Shown piece after piece: positions 44,504-55,449 of a DNA stretch of 64,000 bases. Each line of letters begins with the position of its first letter. Position 1 is the first letter of the stretch. The stretch is from Nonomuraea polychroma (lineage in GTDB: Bacteria; Actinomycetota; Actinomycetes; Streptosporangiales; Streptosporangiaceae): assembly GCF_004011505.1 (NCBI RefSeq), contig NZ_SAUN01000001.1, positions 11,311,501-11,375,500 of the forward strand, written 5' to 3'. The notes below the pieces were generated by a model, which saw only the letters and a program-made list of their open reading frames with translations, was not told the origin of the DNA and searched no databases. Position numbers and translations under genes: made by a program.

Positions 44504-44595
44504 TGCAGGAGCGAACCCCCCGCAGTGAGTGGAGTGGACACGTGAGGGACGAGCGGGTCCGCGGAGCGAATGAGGAGCGGGTGAGCGACCAATGA
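44503..44595 (+). CDS. Possible 30-aa bridging ORF between atpF and atpH
   Basis: The ATG at 44503 overlaps the atpF stop (TAATG). The TGA at 44593-44595 overlaps the atpH ATG (ATGA at 44592). The hydrophilic product, M-Q-E-R-T-P-R-S-E-W-S-G then Arg/Glu/Val-rich, has no domain. It fills the 88-nt gap without leaving untranslated sequence, so it may couple atpF to atpH. The DNA is built of short GAGCGGG/GGAGCGAA-like elements. Confidence 0.4.
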   Translation: MQERTPRSEWSGHVRDERVRGANEERVSDQ

Positions 44596-45401
44596 GAGGC
44601 TTGAGCAGGACGTCGCTGGCAGAGGTCGAGGAGCGGTTCAACGCCGTCGCCGGCAGTGCCGACCTCGGCGCGCTCTCCGACGAGCTGTTCGCGGTCGCGG
44701 ATCTGCTCGACCGCGAGCACGGCCTGCGCCGGGCACTGTCCGACCCTGCCAGGCCCGCCGAGCAGAAGGCGGGCACCGTGCGAGCGCTGCTCGCCGGCAA
44801 GGTCGCCCAGGCCACGCTGGACACCGTCGAGGCCGCGGTCTCGGCCAGGTGGTCACGCGCGGGCGACCTGCCTGACGTGCTCGAAAGGCTCGGCGTCGTC
44901 GCCGCGGCGGCGGAGGCCGAGAGCCAGTCCAGGCTCGACGAGGTGGAGGACGAGCTCTTCCGCTTCGGCCGCATCGTCGCCGCCAATTCCAATCTGCGTC
45001 TCGCGCTGACCGATCCGGCGGCGCCCGGGGAGGGCAAGCGGCAGCTGCTGCGCGACCTGCTCGGCGACAAGGTCGCCCCGACCAGCCTGCGCCTCATCAC
45101 GCAGCTGGTTGTGCACCCGCGGGGGCGTAGCCTGGAAACAGGGCTGCAAGAGGTCGGTCAGCTCGTGTCCGCGCAGCGCCAGCGCCTCGTGGCGGTGGTG
45201 CGCAGCGCAGTCGAGCTGTCCGAGGAGCAGAAGCGCCGCCTCGTGGCGTGGCTGCGCACCTCGTACGGCCGCGACGTGCACCTGAATGTCGAGGTGGACA
45301 AGCGAGTGCTCGGTGGGTTCTCGGTCCGCATCGGCGACGAGATCATCGACACCACCATTGTCGGACGAATTGAAGAAGTCCGCCGCCGGTTGGCCGGCTA
45401 G
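44592..45401 (+). CDS. atpH: ATP synthase subunit delta
   Basis: A 269-aa subunit joining the top of F1 to the peripheral stalk. It is longer than the E. coli protein (177 aa) and similar in length to Streptomyces AtpH. It is not fused to a second b subunit as in mycobacteria. The N-terminal helical domain begins with F-N-A-V-A-G-S-A. The conserved C-terminal block V-L-G-G-F-S-V-R-I-G-D-E-I-I-D-T-T-I is intact. AGGAG lies rather far upstream, so translation may depend on coupling through the short ORF that overlaps its start. Confidence 0.95.
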   Translation: MRGLSRTSLAEVEERFNAVAGSADLGALSDELFAVADLLDREHGLRRALSDPARPAEQKAGTVRALLAGKVAQATLDTVEAAVSARWSRAGDLPDVLERLGVVAAAAEAESQSRLDEVEDELFRFGRIVAANSNLRLALTDPAAPGEGKRQLLRDLLGDKVAPTSLRLITQLVVHPRGRSLETGLQEVGQLVSAQRQRLVAVVRSAVELSEEQKRRLVAWLRTSYGRDVHLNVEVDKRVLGGFSVRIGDEIIDTTIVGRIEEVRRRLAG

Positions 45402-45425
45402 GGCGAATAGGGAGACAGAGTAGAG

Positions 45426-47075
<1,650 letters not shown>

Positions 47076-47078
47076 GAC

Positions 47079-49431
<2,353 letters not shown>

Positions 49432-49440
49432 TCGCCCCAC

Positions 49441-49474
49441 GGTGATGGCGCGGTTCCGGAACCGCGCCATCACC
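49441..49474. promoter_or_regulatory. Perfect 34-bp palindrome between atpD and atpC
   Basis: GGTGATGGCGCGGTTCC is followed directly by its exact reverse complement, giving a 17-bp perfect palindrome with no spacer, starting 9 nt after the atpD stop and ending 23 nt before atpC. There is no T-tract, so it is not a normal terminator. As RNA it would form a very stable hairpin that could mark an mRNA end or processing site, or lower atpC output relative to atpD. Confidence 0.85.
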
Positions 49475-49497
49475 TGATCGGAAAGGACCTACACAAA

Positions 49498-49899
49498 GTG
49501 GCGAAGCTACGCGTAGGGGTTGTCTCACCCGAGCGTGAGATCTGGTCGGGCGAGGCCGACATGGTGATTGCCAAGACCGTGGACGGCGAGATCGGTATTA
49601 TGCCGCAACACGCACCTGTTCTCGGCGTTCTCGTCGAGGGCGGCGTGCTGCGCGTGAAGCGGGAGGGGGAGCCGGAGCTTGTGGCGGCGGTCCACGGTGG
49701 TTTCATCTCCGTGGCCGACGACGAAGTGTCCGTGCTCGCCGAGGTGGCCGAGCTCGGTTCCGAGGTCGACGTCGCGGCTGCCCGTGACGCTCTCGACCGG
49801 GCCCAGGCCTCGATCGAGGCCAACCAGGAAGACGCCGACGCGGCACTCGAGGCCAAGCGGGCCAGGGCCCGGCTGCGCGCCGCAGGCGAAGAGGTATAG
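49498..49899 (+). CDS. atpC: ATP synthase subunit epsilon
   Basis: A 133-aa rotor-foot subunit. The N-terminal beta sandwich (V-G-V-V-S-P-E-R-E-I-W-S-G-E-A-D-M-V and I-G-I-M-P-Q-H-A-P) is complete. The C-terminal two-helix arm is Ala/Arg-rich (K-R-A-R-A-R-L-R-A-A-G). GTG at 49498 follows GGAAAGGACC. It ends the atp operon proper. Confidence 0.95.
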   Translation: MAKLRVGVVSPEREIWSGEADMVIAKTVDGEIGIMPQHAPVLGVLVEGGVLRVKREGEPELVAAVHGGFISVADDEVSVLAEVAELGSEVDVAAARDALDRAQASIEANQEDADAALEAKRARARLRAAGEEV

Positions 49900-49924
49900 C
49901 AGAACACGTTCAGGGGGCGGCGGC

Positions 49925-50305
49925 ATGGTGGCTACGGTTGTGACTTTCCTGGTGCTGCTCGCCGCCCTCGTGGTGTTGCGCGCTGTCATGCTCGTCCGCT
50001 CGCGCGGGAGCGTACCCTGTCGCCTGCGAGTAGGGGACGGCGCCTGGCGCAGCGGGGTGGCCCGCTACGCCGACGGGGAGCTCCACTGGATTCCCCTTCT
50101 GGGTGTGCGACTGAGGCCGCGCCACGCGATCGCGAGGCGCGGCCTCGTCGTTTCCGCCCGCCGCGAGATCGGCGACGGGCTCTACGCCGTGGACTGCGGA
50201 GGGAGCACGCGCGACGTGTCGCTCGCGATGAGCGCGGACGCGCTGACGGGCTTCCTGGCGTGGCTGGAGTCCGCGCCGCCCAGCGCTTACCTCGACGTGG
50301 CCTAG
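49925..50305 (+). CDS. DUF2550 family membrane protein
   Basis: A 126-aa protein with one N-terminal membrane helix (about residues 3-24) and a small cytoplasmic beta-rich domain (R-S-R-G-S-V-P-C-R-L-R, then Y-A-D-G-E-L-H-W). It is the conserved gene that follows atpC in actinobacteria (Rv1312 position). Its function is not established. ATG at 49925 follows a GGGGGCGG. The last 4 bp overlap the 3' end of the convergent adenosyltransferase gene. Confidence 0.85.
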   Translation: MVATVVTFLVLLAALVVLRAVMLVRSRGSVPCRLRVGDGAWRSGVARYADGELHWIPLLGVRLRPRHAIARRGLVVSARREIGDGLYAVDCGGSTRDVSLAMSADALTGFLAWLESAPPSAYLDVA

Positions 50306-50892
50306 CGCGTCCCCCCCGGCTTCCAGAGGATCTCGTTGCCCGCGTGGGCCGCCCGGCACGCGATGAACAGCAGATCCGACAGGCGGTTGAGGTATTTCGC
50401 CGTCAGCACGTTCATGTCGTCGTGCACCTGCAGCGCCGCCCAGGTCGAGCGCTCCGCCCTGCGCACGGTGACCCGGGCCACGTGCAGCGCCGCGGTGGCC
50501 GGATCCCCGCCGGGCAGGATGAAGCTGCGCAGCGGCTTGAGACCGGCGTTGAAGCGATCGCACTGCTCTTCCAGCCAGTCGATGTACGGCTGCTCCACCC
50601 GCAGCGGCGGGAACTCCGGGTTCTCGGCGACCGGCGTGGCCAGGTCGGCCCCCAGGTCGAACAGCTCGTTCTGAACACGGACCAGGACCTCCACCAGCTC
50701 CGCGGGCAGCGTCCCGTGCGCGAGCGCCACGCCCAGGTGGGCGTTGGCCTCCTCCACGTCGGCGTAGGCGGCCAGCCGGAGATCGGTCTTCGATGCCCGG
50801 CTCATGTCGCTCAGGGCGGTGGTGCCGTCGTCGCCGGTGCGGGTGTAGATCCGGGACAGGACCACCGGCTTGTCCTTGTCGGCGCGTGTCAT
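50302..50892 (-). CDS. Cob(I)alamin adenosyltransferase, PduO type
   Basis: A 196-aa trimeric enzyme that adenosylates cob(I)alamin to make coenzyme B12. The N-terminal ATP-binding loop Y-T-R-T-G-D-D-G-T-T and the C-terminal R-R-A-E-R and N-R-L-S-D-L-L-F blocks are characteristic of the PduO/MMAB group. The order DUF2550-adenosyltransferase in convergent arrangement is the same as Rv1312-Rv1314c in M. tuberculosis. ATG at 50892 has no ribosome site. A TACGCT lies 6 nt upstream on the minus strand, so the message may be leaderless. Confidence 0.92.
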   Translation of the reverse strand: MTRADKDKPVVLSRIYTRTGDDGTTALSDMSRASKTDLRLAAYADVEEANAHLGVALAHGTLPAELVEVLVRVQNELFDLGADLATPVAENPEFPPLRVEQPYIDWLEEQCDRFNAGLKPLRSFILPGGDPATAALHVARVTVRRAERSTWAALQVHDDMNVLTAKYLNRLSDLLFIACRAAHAGNEILWKPGGTR

Positions 50893-50907
50893 GGGCTCAG
50901 CGTACTC

Positions 50908-50921
50908 ATGACAAATGTCAT
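50908..50921. promoter_or_regulatory. Palindromic operator ATGACA-AA-TGTCAT
   Basis: A perfect 6-2-6 inverted repeat lies in the divergent gap between the adenosyltransferase and the ABC-2 exporter operon. On the minus strand it fills the spacer upstream of the putative -10 TACGCT of the adenosyltransferase. Inverted repeats of this look are common targets of NarL/LuxR-type regulators. Which gene it controls is not clear. Confidence 0.45.
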
Positions 50922-51022
50922 CCGGATCCGACGCGGGATCCACATCAGGCCCGTGATTTCCGCGACTGGCAGGGCGAACGGCTCGGAAGCCACGATTGAT
51001 CCATGATGAAGGAGAGGACCTG

Positions 51023-51919
51023 ATGCTCGAGATCAGCGAGCTGCGCAAGCGCTTCGCGGGCGGCCCCGACGCCCCCGGCGGCAAGGTCGCCCTTGATGGG
51101 ATCAGCTTCGCCGTGCGGCCGGGGGAGATGTTCGGGTTCGTCGGCGCGAACGGCGCCGGCAAGACGACGACGATGCGCATCGTCATGGGCGTGCTGCAGG
51201 CCGACTCCGGCTCGGTGAGCTGGCAGGGCAAGCCGCTCGACTACGACGTGCGGCGGCGCTTCGGCTACATGCCGGAAGAGCGCGGTCTTTACCAGAAGAT
51301 GCGGGTCGCCGAGCAGATCGAGTACTTCGGTCGCTTGCACGGGATGAGCGCGACGGCCGCCAAGAAGGCCACCGACGACCTGCTGGAGCGGCTCGGGGTG
51401 GCCGAGCGCAGGAACGACCCGGTGCAGGCGCTCTCGCTGGGCAACCAGCAGCGGGTGCAGCTGGCGGTGGCGCTGGTGCACGATCCCGAGGTGCTGGTGC
51501 TGGACGAGCCGTTCTCCGGGCTCGACCCGATCGCGGTGGACGCGCTGGCCGCGGCGTTGCAGGAGCGGTGCAGGGGCGGCGTGCCGGTGATCTTCTCCAG
51601 CCACCAGCTGGAGCTGGTCGAGCGGTTGTGCGACTCGGTCGGCATCGTCTCCGCCGGCCGGATGGTGGCCACGGGCACGGTGGGCGACCTCCGGGCGGAG
51701 GAGGGCACCATCCTGCGGGTCGTCGTCCGCGATCCCGCTCCCGGCTGGGCGGACGGCCTGCCGGGCACGGTCACCGTGAACGGCGACCGGCACGTCCTGC
51801 GTACGGCGGACGGCGACGACCAGGAGATCCTGCGCCGCGCCATGAAGGCCGGGCACGTCGAGCACTTCGGCATCGAGCAGCCGACTCTCACCGAGATCTT
51901 CAAGGAGGCCGTCGCGTGA
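51023..51919 (+). CDS. ABC transporter ATP-binding protein (NatA-like, ABC-2 export)
   Basis: A 298-aa ATPase. Walker A G-A-N-G-A-G-K-T-T is at residues 41-49, followed by signature L-S-L-G-N-Q-Q-R, Walker B L-V-L-D-E-P-F-S-G-L-D-P, and the switch His in F-S-S-H-Q. The C-terminal 70 residues form the small domain typical of NatA-like exporters. ATG at 51023 follows GGAGAGG (51011-51017); a frame from 50996 adds 9 residues without support. The stop overlaps the permease start (GTGA). The substrate is unknown. Confidence 0.93.
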   Translation: MLEISELRKRFAGGPDAPGGKVALDGISFAVRPGEMFGFVGANGAGKTTTMRIVMGVLQADSGSVSWQGKPLDYDVRRRFGYMPEERGLYQKMRVAEQIEYFGRLHGMSATAAKKATDDLLERLGVAERRNDPVQALSLGNQQRVQLAVALVHDPEVLVLDEPFSGLDPIAVDALAAALQERCRGGVPVIFSSHQLELVERLCDSVGIVSAGRMVATGTVGDLRAEEGTILRVVVRDPAPGWADGLPGTVTVNGDRHVLRTADGDDQEILRRAMKAGHVEHFGIEQPTLTEIFKEAVA

Positions 51920-53025
51920 ACGGCTTGATGCTGGTCGCCCGCAGGGAGATCGTCACCCAGGTCCGGACGAAGGCGTTCGTGATCGGCCTGATCATCACGG
52001 CCGTGCTGACGGCCGTGATCTCCTTCGCCCCCAGGCTCATGGGCGGCCCCGACTCCTACACTCTGGGCACCGTCAACTCGCAGCAACTGCCGCTGCAGGC
52101 GGCCGCGCCGGAAGCGAAGTTCGAGTGGCGCTCCTTCCCCGACGAGGCCGCGGCCAAGCAGGCCGTGCTGGCGGGGGATGTGGACGCCGTGCTGGTCAAC
52201 GGCACGAAGGTGCTCACGGACGGCGAGATTGATTCCCAGCTCGGCGTGCTCCTGCAGAGCGTCAACCGGGAGGTGCGGCTGGGCGCGGTCGGCGTGTCGA
52301 TTCCGGCGCTGCAGATGGAGTCCGTGGGCGCCGACACCCGCTACCAAGCCGCGCGCACCGGGATCGCCTGGGTGCTCACCATCGTGCTCTTCATGCTGCT
52401 CTTCGGCCAGGTCGTGGTGGTCGCCATGGGTGTGGTGGAGGAGAAGGGCAGCAGGATCGTGGAGATCCTGCTCTCCACGCTGCGGCCGTGGCAACTGCTC
52501 GGCGGCAAGATCGTCGGGTTGGGCGCGCTCGGTCTCGTCAACCTGGCCACGGTCATCGTCGCCGGCTTCATCGGAGCCACGGCCTCCGGCGTCGCCGCCG
52601 ACTTCCCGCCCGGCATGCCGGGGCTGGTGGCCGGGGTGCTGGTCTGGTTCGTGCTCGGGTACGCCTTCTTCGCCACCCTGTCGGCCGCGCTCGCCTCACT
52701 GGTCTCGCGCCAGGAAGAGGTCAACAGCGTGCTCACTCCGCTGACCACGGTCATGATGGCCACCTACTTCGTCGCCATCTACGCCGTCAACGATCCCACG
52801 GGCACGCTGGCCACGGTCCTGTCGTACGTGCCGCCGTTCTCCTCGATGATCATGCCGGTCCGGATGGCCGCGACCGAGGTGCCGCTGTGGCAGACGGCGG
52901 CCTCCATGGCCGGGATGGCGCTGGCCCTGATGGCGGTGCTGGCCTTCGGCGCCAAGGTGTACGAGCGGGCGGTGCTGCGGACGGGCGCCCGGGTGAAGCT
53001 CGGCGACGTGCTGCGCACGCGGTAG
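51916..53025 (+). CDS. ABC-2 type permease (NatB-like)
   Basis: A 369-aa membrane protein partnering the preceding ATPase. It has an N-terminal helix at about residues 20-40, an extracytoplasmic domain of about 130 residues, and five or six C-terminal helices from about residue 150, including the conserved V-V-E-E-K-G-S-R-I-V-E-I-L-L-S-T-L coupling region. GTG at 51916 overlaps the ATPase stop. The next gene, a histidine kinase, starts directly after its stop codon with no gap, so the three form one unit. Confidence 0.92.
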   Translation: MNGLMLVARREIVTQVRTKAFVIGLIITAVLTAVISFAPRLMGGPDSYTLGTVNSQQLPLQAAAPEAKFEWRSFPDEAAAKQAVLAGDVDAVLVNGTKVLTDGEIDSQLGVLLQSVNREVRLGAVGVSIPALQMESVGADTRYQAARTGIAWVLTIVLFMLLFGQVVVVAMGVVEEKGSRIVEILLSTLRPWQLLGGKIVGLGALGLVNLATVIVAGFIGATASGVAADFPPGMPGLVAGVLVWFVLGYAFFATLSAALASLVSRQEEVNSVLTPLTTVMMATYFVAIYAVNDPTGTLATVLSYVPPFSSMIMPVRMAATEVPLWQTAASMAGMALALMAVLAFGAKVYERAVLRTGARVKLGDVLRTR

Positions 53026-54192
53026 ATGGACGAGATCCAGCGGGCACGACGCCTCACCTGGGCGACGCTGATCCTCGGCCTCGCCATCATGTGGGTCCTC
53101 ATCGGGATCGGGGTCGTCATCGGGACCGGCGAGGGGACGCTCCCATGGTGGCGCCTCGTGCCCGCGCTCATCGCCTCGGTCGCCTTCACCTGGCTCAGCC
53201 AGCACATCATCGACGCCATTCTGGACCGCCGCTACCCCACCAGGCAGATGGTGGTGACGGCGGTCCTCGCGCTGATCGCGGCCGGCGTGGGCGGGGCCGA
53301 CCCGTTCAGCTTCGGTTTCGTGCCCATGTGCTGGCTGTATCTCGCGACGCTCGGGGTCTCGAGGCGTACGGCCGTCGTCCAGTCGATCGGGACGTTGGCC
53401 GTCAGCGTGGGGCTGGCCATGCTCGGCATGGCGACCGGGTCGAGCATCATGGCCATCGACATGCCGCCTGCCGGAGCGTTGGGCTATTACATCCTGCTTT
53501 ACGGTATCTGGTGCGCGATCCTGCCGCCGTCGGGCCGGGTGTGGGTCTGGATCTGGACACTGGCCGTGCAGGCTCATGAGGGCCGCGAGGCGCACACGCG
53601 GCTGGCGCTGGCCGAGGAGCGGCTGCGCTTCGCCAGGGACCTGCACGACCTCGTGGGGCATCAGCTGTCCGCCATCGCGGTCAAGACCGAGCTTGCCGTG
53701 CGGCTGTCGGACGCCGACCCCGCGGCGGCCAAGGCCGAGATGGCCGAGATCAACACGTTGACCAGGAAGGCGCTGCGTGAGCTGCGGGAGGCCGTGCGCG
53801 GCTACCGCGAGCTCGACCTGTCCGCCGAGCTGGACAGCGTGAAGAGCGTGCTCGAGGCGGCGGGTGTGCGCTGCGAGGTGCACCTGCCCTACCGTGACCT
53901 GCCCGACGGGGTGGCGCCCGTCTTCGCGTACGTGGTGCGCGAGGCGGTCACCAACGTGCTCAAGCACAGCACCGCGACGTTCTGTGACATCACCCTCCGC
54001 TTCACCAAGGAAGAGGCGGAGCTGCGCGTACGCAACGACGGCGTGGCCCGGCGGCAGGCCGACGACCTGGGTACCGGCTTGACGGGCATGACGGAGCGGG
54101 TGGCCGCCGTGGGCGGCAAGATGACCGCCCAGCCGACGGGCGACGGAGAGTTCCTGCTCACGGCGGTCGTGTCATTGCCGATACGTGGGTAG
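53026..54192 (+). CDS. Sensor histidine kinase, DesK-like, no adjacent regulator
   Basis: A 388-aa kinase. Five or six hydrophobic segments cover about residues 12-180. The phosphoacceptor helix F-A-R-D-L-H-D-L-V-G-H-Q-L carries His207. The ATPase domain has the N box R-E-A-V-T-N-V-L-K-H-S and a G box G-T-G-L-T-G-M-T-E-R; the usual D-x-G-x-G is altered to R-N-D-G-V-A. The ATG follows the permease TAG without a gap. No response regulator gene is adjacent; the only one in the window, at 31749, has its own kinase. Confidence 0.88.
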   Translation: MDEIQRARRLTWATLILGLAIMWVLIGIGVVIGTGEGTLPWWRLVPALIASVAFTWLSQHIIDAILDRRYPTRQMVVTAVLALIAAGVGGADPFSFGFVPMCWLYLATLGVSRRTAVVQSIGTLAVSVGLAMLGMATGSSIMAIDMPPAGALGYYILLYGIWCAILPPSGRVWVWIWTLAVQAHEGREAHTRLALAEERLRFARDLHDLVGHQLSAIAVKTELAVRLSDADPAAAKAEMAEINTLTRKALRELREAVRGYRELDLSAELDSVKSVLEAAGVRCEVHLPYRDLPDGVAPVFAYVVREAVTNVLKHSTATFCDITLRFTKEEAELRVRNDGVARRQADDLGTGLTGMTERVAAVGGKMTAQPTGDGEFLLTAVVSLPIRG

Positions 54193-54272
54193 AGGTGTCA
54201 TGCAGGGGGGTTCACCTCGGCGGGTGCTTGACGTGGGGGTGTGGCCACGCTGTGAGTGAATGAGGAGGTGGC

Positions 54273-54590
54273 ATGCGCGTCCGGGGCAATCCGAGGGCTC
54301 AGGTGGTGCGGATCGGGGCCAGGCTCGACGCCGGGACGTCGGCGGGGGTGCGCGAGCGCTTGCACAAGGCCCTCGACTCCGGCAAGGGCGACCTGATCCT
54401 GGATCTCTCCAAGCTGGAGATGATCGACGCGACCGGTCTCGGGGTGCTCGTGGGGGCGCATCGGCGCGCGCTGAGCGTGCAACGCCGCCTCGTTCTTCGG
54501 GGGGTGCCCCCGCGGATCATGCGGATCCTGGCGGTGACCCGGCTGAATCGGGTGCTGCACGTGGAGGCTCCGGCGGCTGCGGTGGCCTGA
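54273..54590 (+). CDS. STAS-domain anti-sigma factor antagonist
   Basis: A 105-aa single STAS domain of the SpoIIAA/RsbV type, which binds an anti-sigma kinase when unphosphorylated and so frees a sigma factor. The phosphorylation loop reads I-D-A-T-G-L-G-V-L-V, with Thr54 where most relatives have Ser. The N-terminal strand is shorter than usual. ATG at 54273 follows GAGGAGG. No anti-sigma kinase or sigma gene lies nearby. A hairpin terminator follows. Confidence 0.85.
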   Translation: MRVRGNPRAQVVRIGARLDAGTSAGVRERLHKALDSGKGDLILDLSKLEMIDATGLGVLVGAHRRALSVQRRLVLRGVPPRIMRILAVTRLNRVLHVEAPAAAVA

Positions 54591-54602
54591 GGTGACATAT
54601 CG

Positions 54603-54635
54603 GAGCGGGCGACGATCAGCCGTTGCCCGCTCTTT
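54603..54635 (+). terminator. Hairpin terminator after the STAS gene
   Basis: GAGCGGGC-G-ACG pairs with CGT-T-GCCCGCTC (11 Watson-Crick pairs and one G-U) around the loop ATCAGC, followed by TTT. It starts 12 nt after the STAS stop. The 110 bp to the convergent TetR gene hold nothing else recognisable. Confidence 0.75.
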
Positions 54636-54749
54636 CCCGACTTAGACAAAATGTAGATTACGGATGGCACGCAATCGGAGACCTATCCCACTGAATACAG
54701 CCCAATGCAGATTTATCCGGTGTGTGCATGACACGTAACGCAGGGCGCG

Positions 54750-55385
54750 TCAACCCGGCATGTCGGGGGTCCCCAAGCTCCGGGTGAAGATGTGCACGGC
54801 CGTGTCCACGAGTTCGTCGATGTCCGGCTGGTCGTCGGAGAGCAGCCATTCGATGAGCAACTCTTGTAACGCGCCAACGGTGGCGAGCGCCACGAGGCGC
54901 CGGTTCAGCGGCGCGGCCTGCGGGAAATCAGCCGAGGCCTCCTGCACCAGCCGGGCGAAGGAGTCTATGGCGCGCTGGCGGGACAGCGTCAGGACATCAC
55001 CTGACCTGCGTACCTCCACGTGCATGATGCGGGCCCGTCGCCAGTCGGCCGTGGTGAAGTCGATGTAAGCGCGAATCCCCGCCTGGATCCGTCCCTCGAG
55101 GGTGTTCGGCGCTTCCTGTACCGCTTTGGTCACGACGGCCAGGCTTTCCTCCACGCAGCGCTCGTGCAGCGCCTGAAGGAGTTCCTCGCGGCCGCCGAAA
55201 CATTCGTAGAAGGCGCGGTTGGAGATCCGCGCCTCCGAGCAGAGCCTTTCGATGGTCGTCGCCGCGAAACCCGGCTTCGCGTATAGCGTGTACGCGGCCG
55301 TCATCAGCCGCTCGCGTCTGTCCGCCAGCCTTTGCTCAGCCGACATTCCCCGGTAAGACCGGTTCACAATCCACCCGTCCAACAT
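54750..55385 (-). CDS. TetR-family transcriptional regulator
   Basis: A 211-aa repressor. The helix-turn-helix covers about residues 20-65 (R-E-R-L-M-T-A-A-Y-T-L, F-A-A-T-T-I-E-R-L-C-S-E-A-R-I-S-N-R-A-F). It ends in Y-E-C-F-G-G-R-E-E-L, and a helical ligand domain follows. The start is ambiguous: ATG at 55385 has GGGGG 9 nt upstream and is used here. A TTG at 55409 and an ATG at the M-S-A-E-Q position are alternatives. It lies downstream of, and on the same strand as, the aldehyde dehydrogenase, and may control it through the inverted repeat at 56939. Confidence 0.9.
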   Translation of the reverse strand: MLDGWIVNRSYRGMSAEQRLADRRERLMTAAYTLYAKPGFAATTIERLCSEARISNRAFYECFGGREELLQALHERCVEESLAVVTKAVQEAPNTLEGRIQAGIRAYIDFTTADWRRARIMHVEVRRSGDVLTLSRQRAIDSFARLVQEASADFPQAAPLNRRLVALATVGALQELLIEWLLSDDQPDIDELVDTAVHIFTRSLGTPDMPG

Positions 55386-55449
55386 GATCGTGGCCCCCAG
55401 AGCACACAATTATGGACGGTTGATCCTGTTTTAGGAAAGGGTAAGAAGA

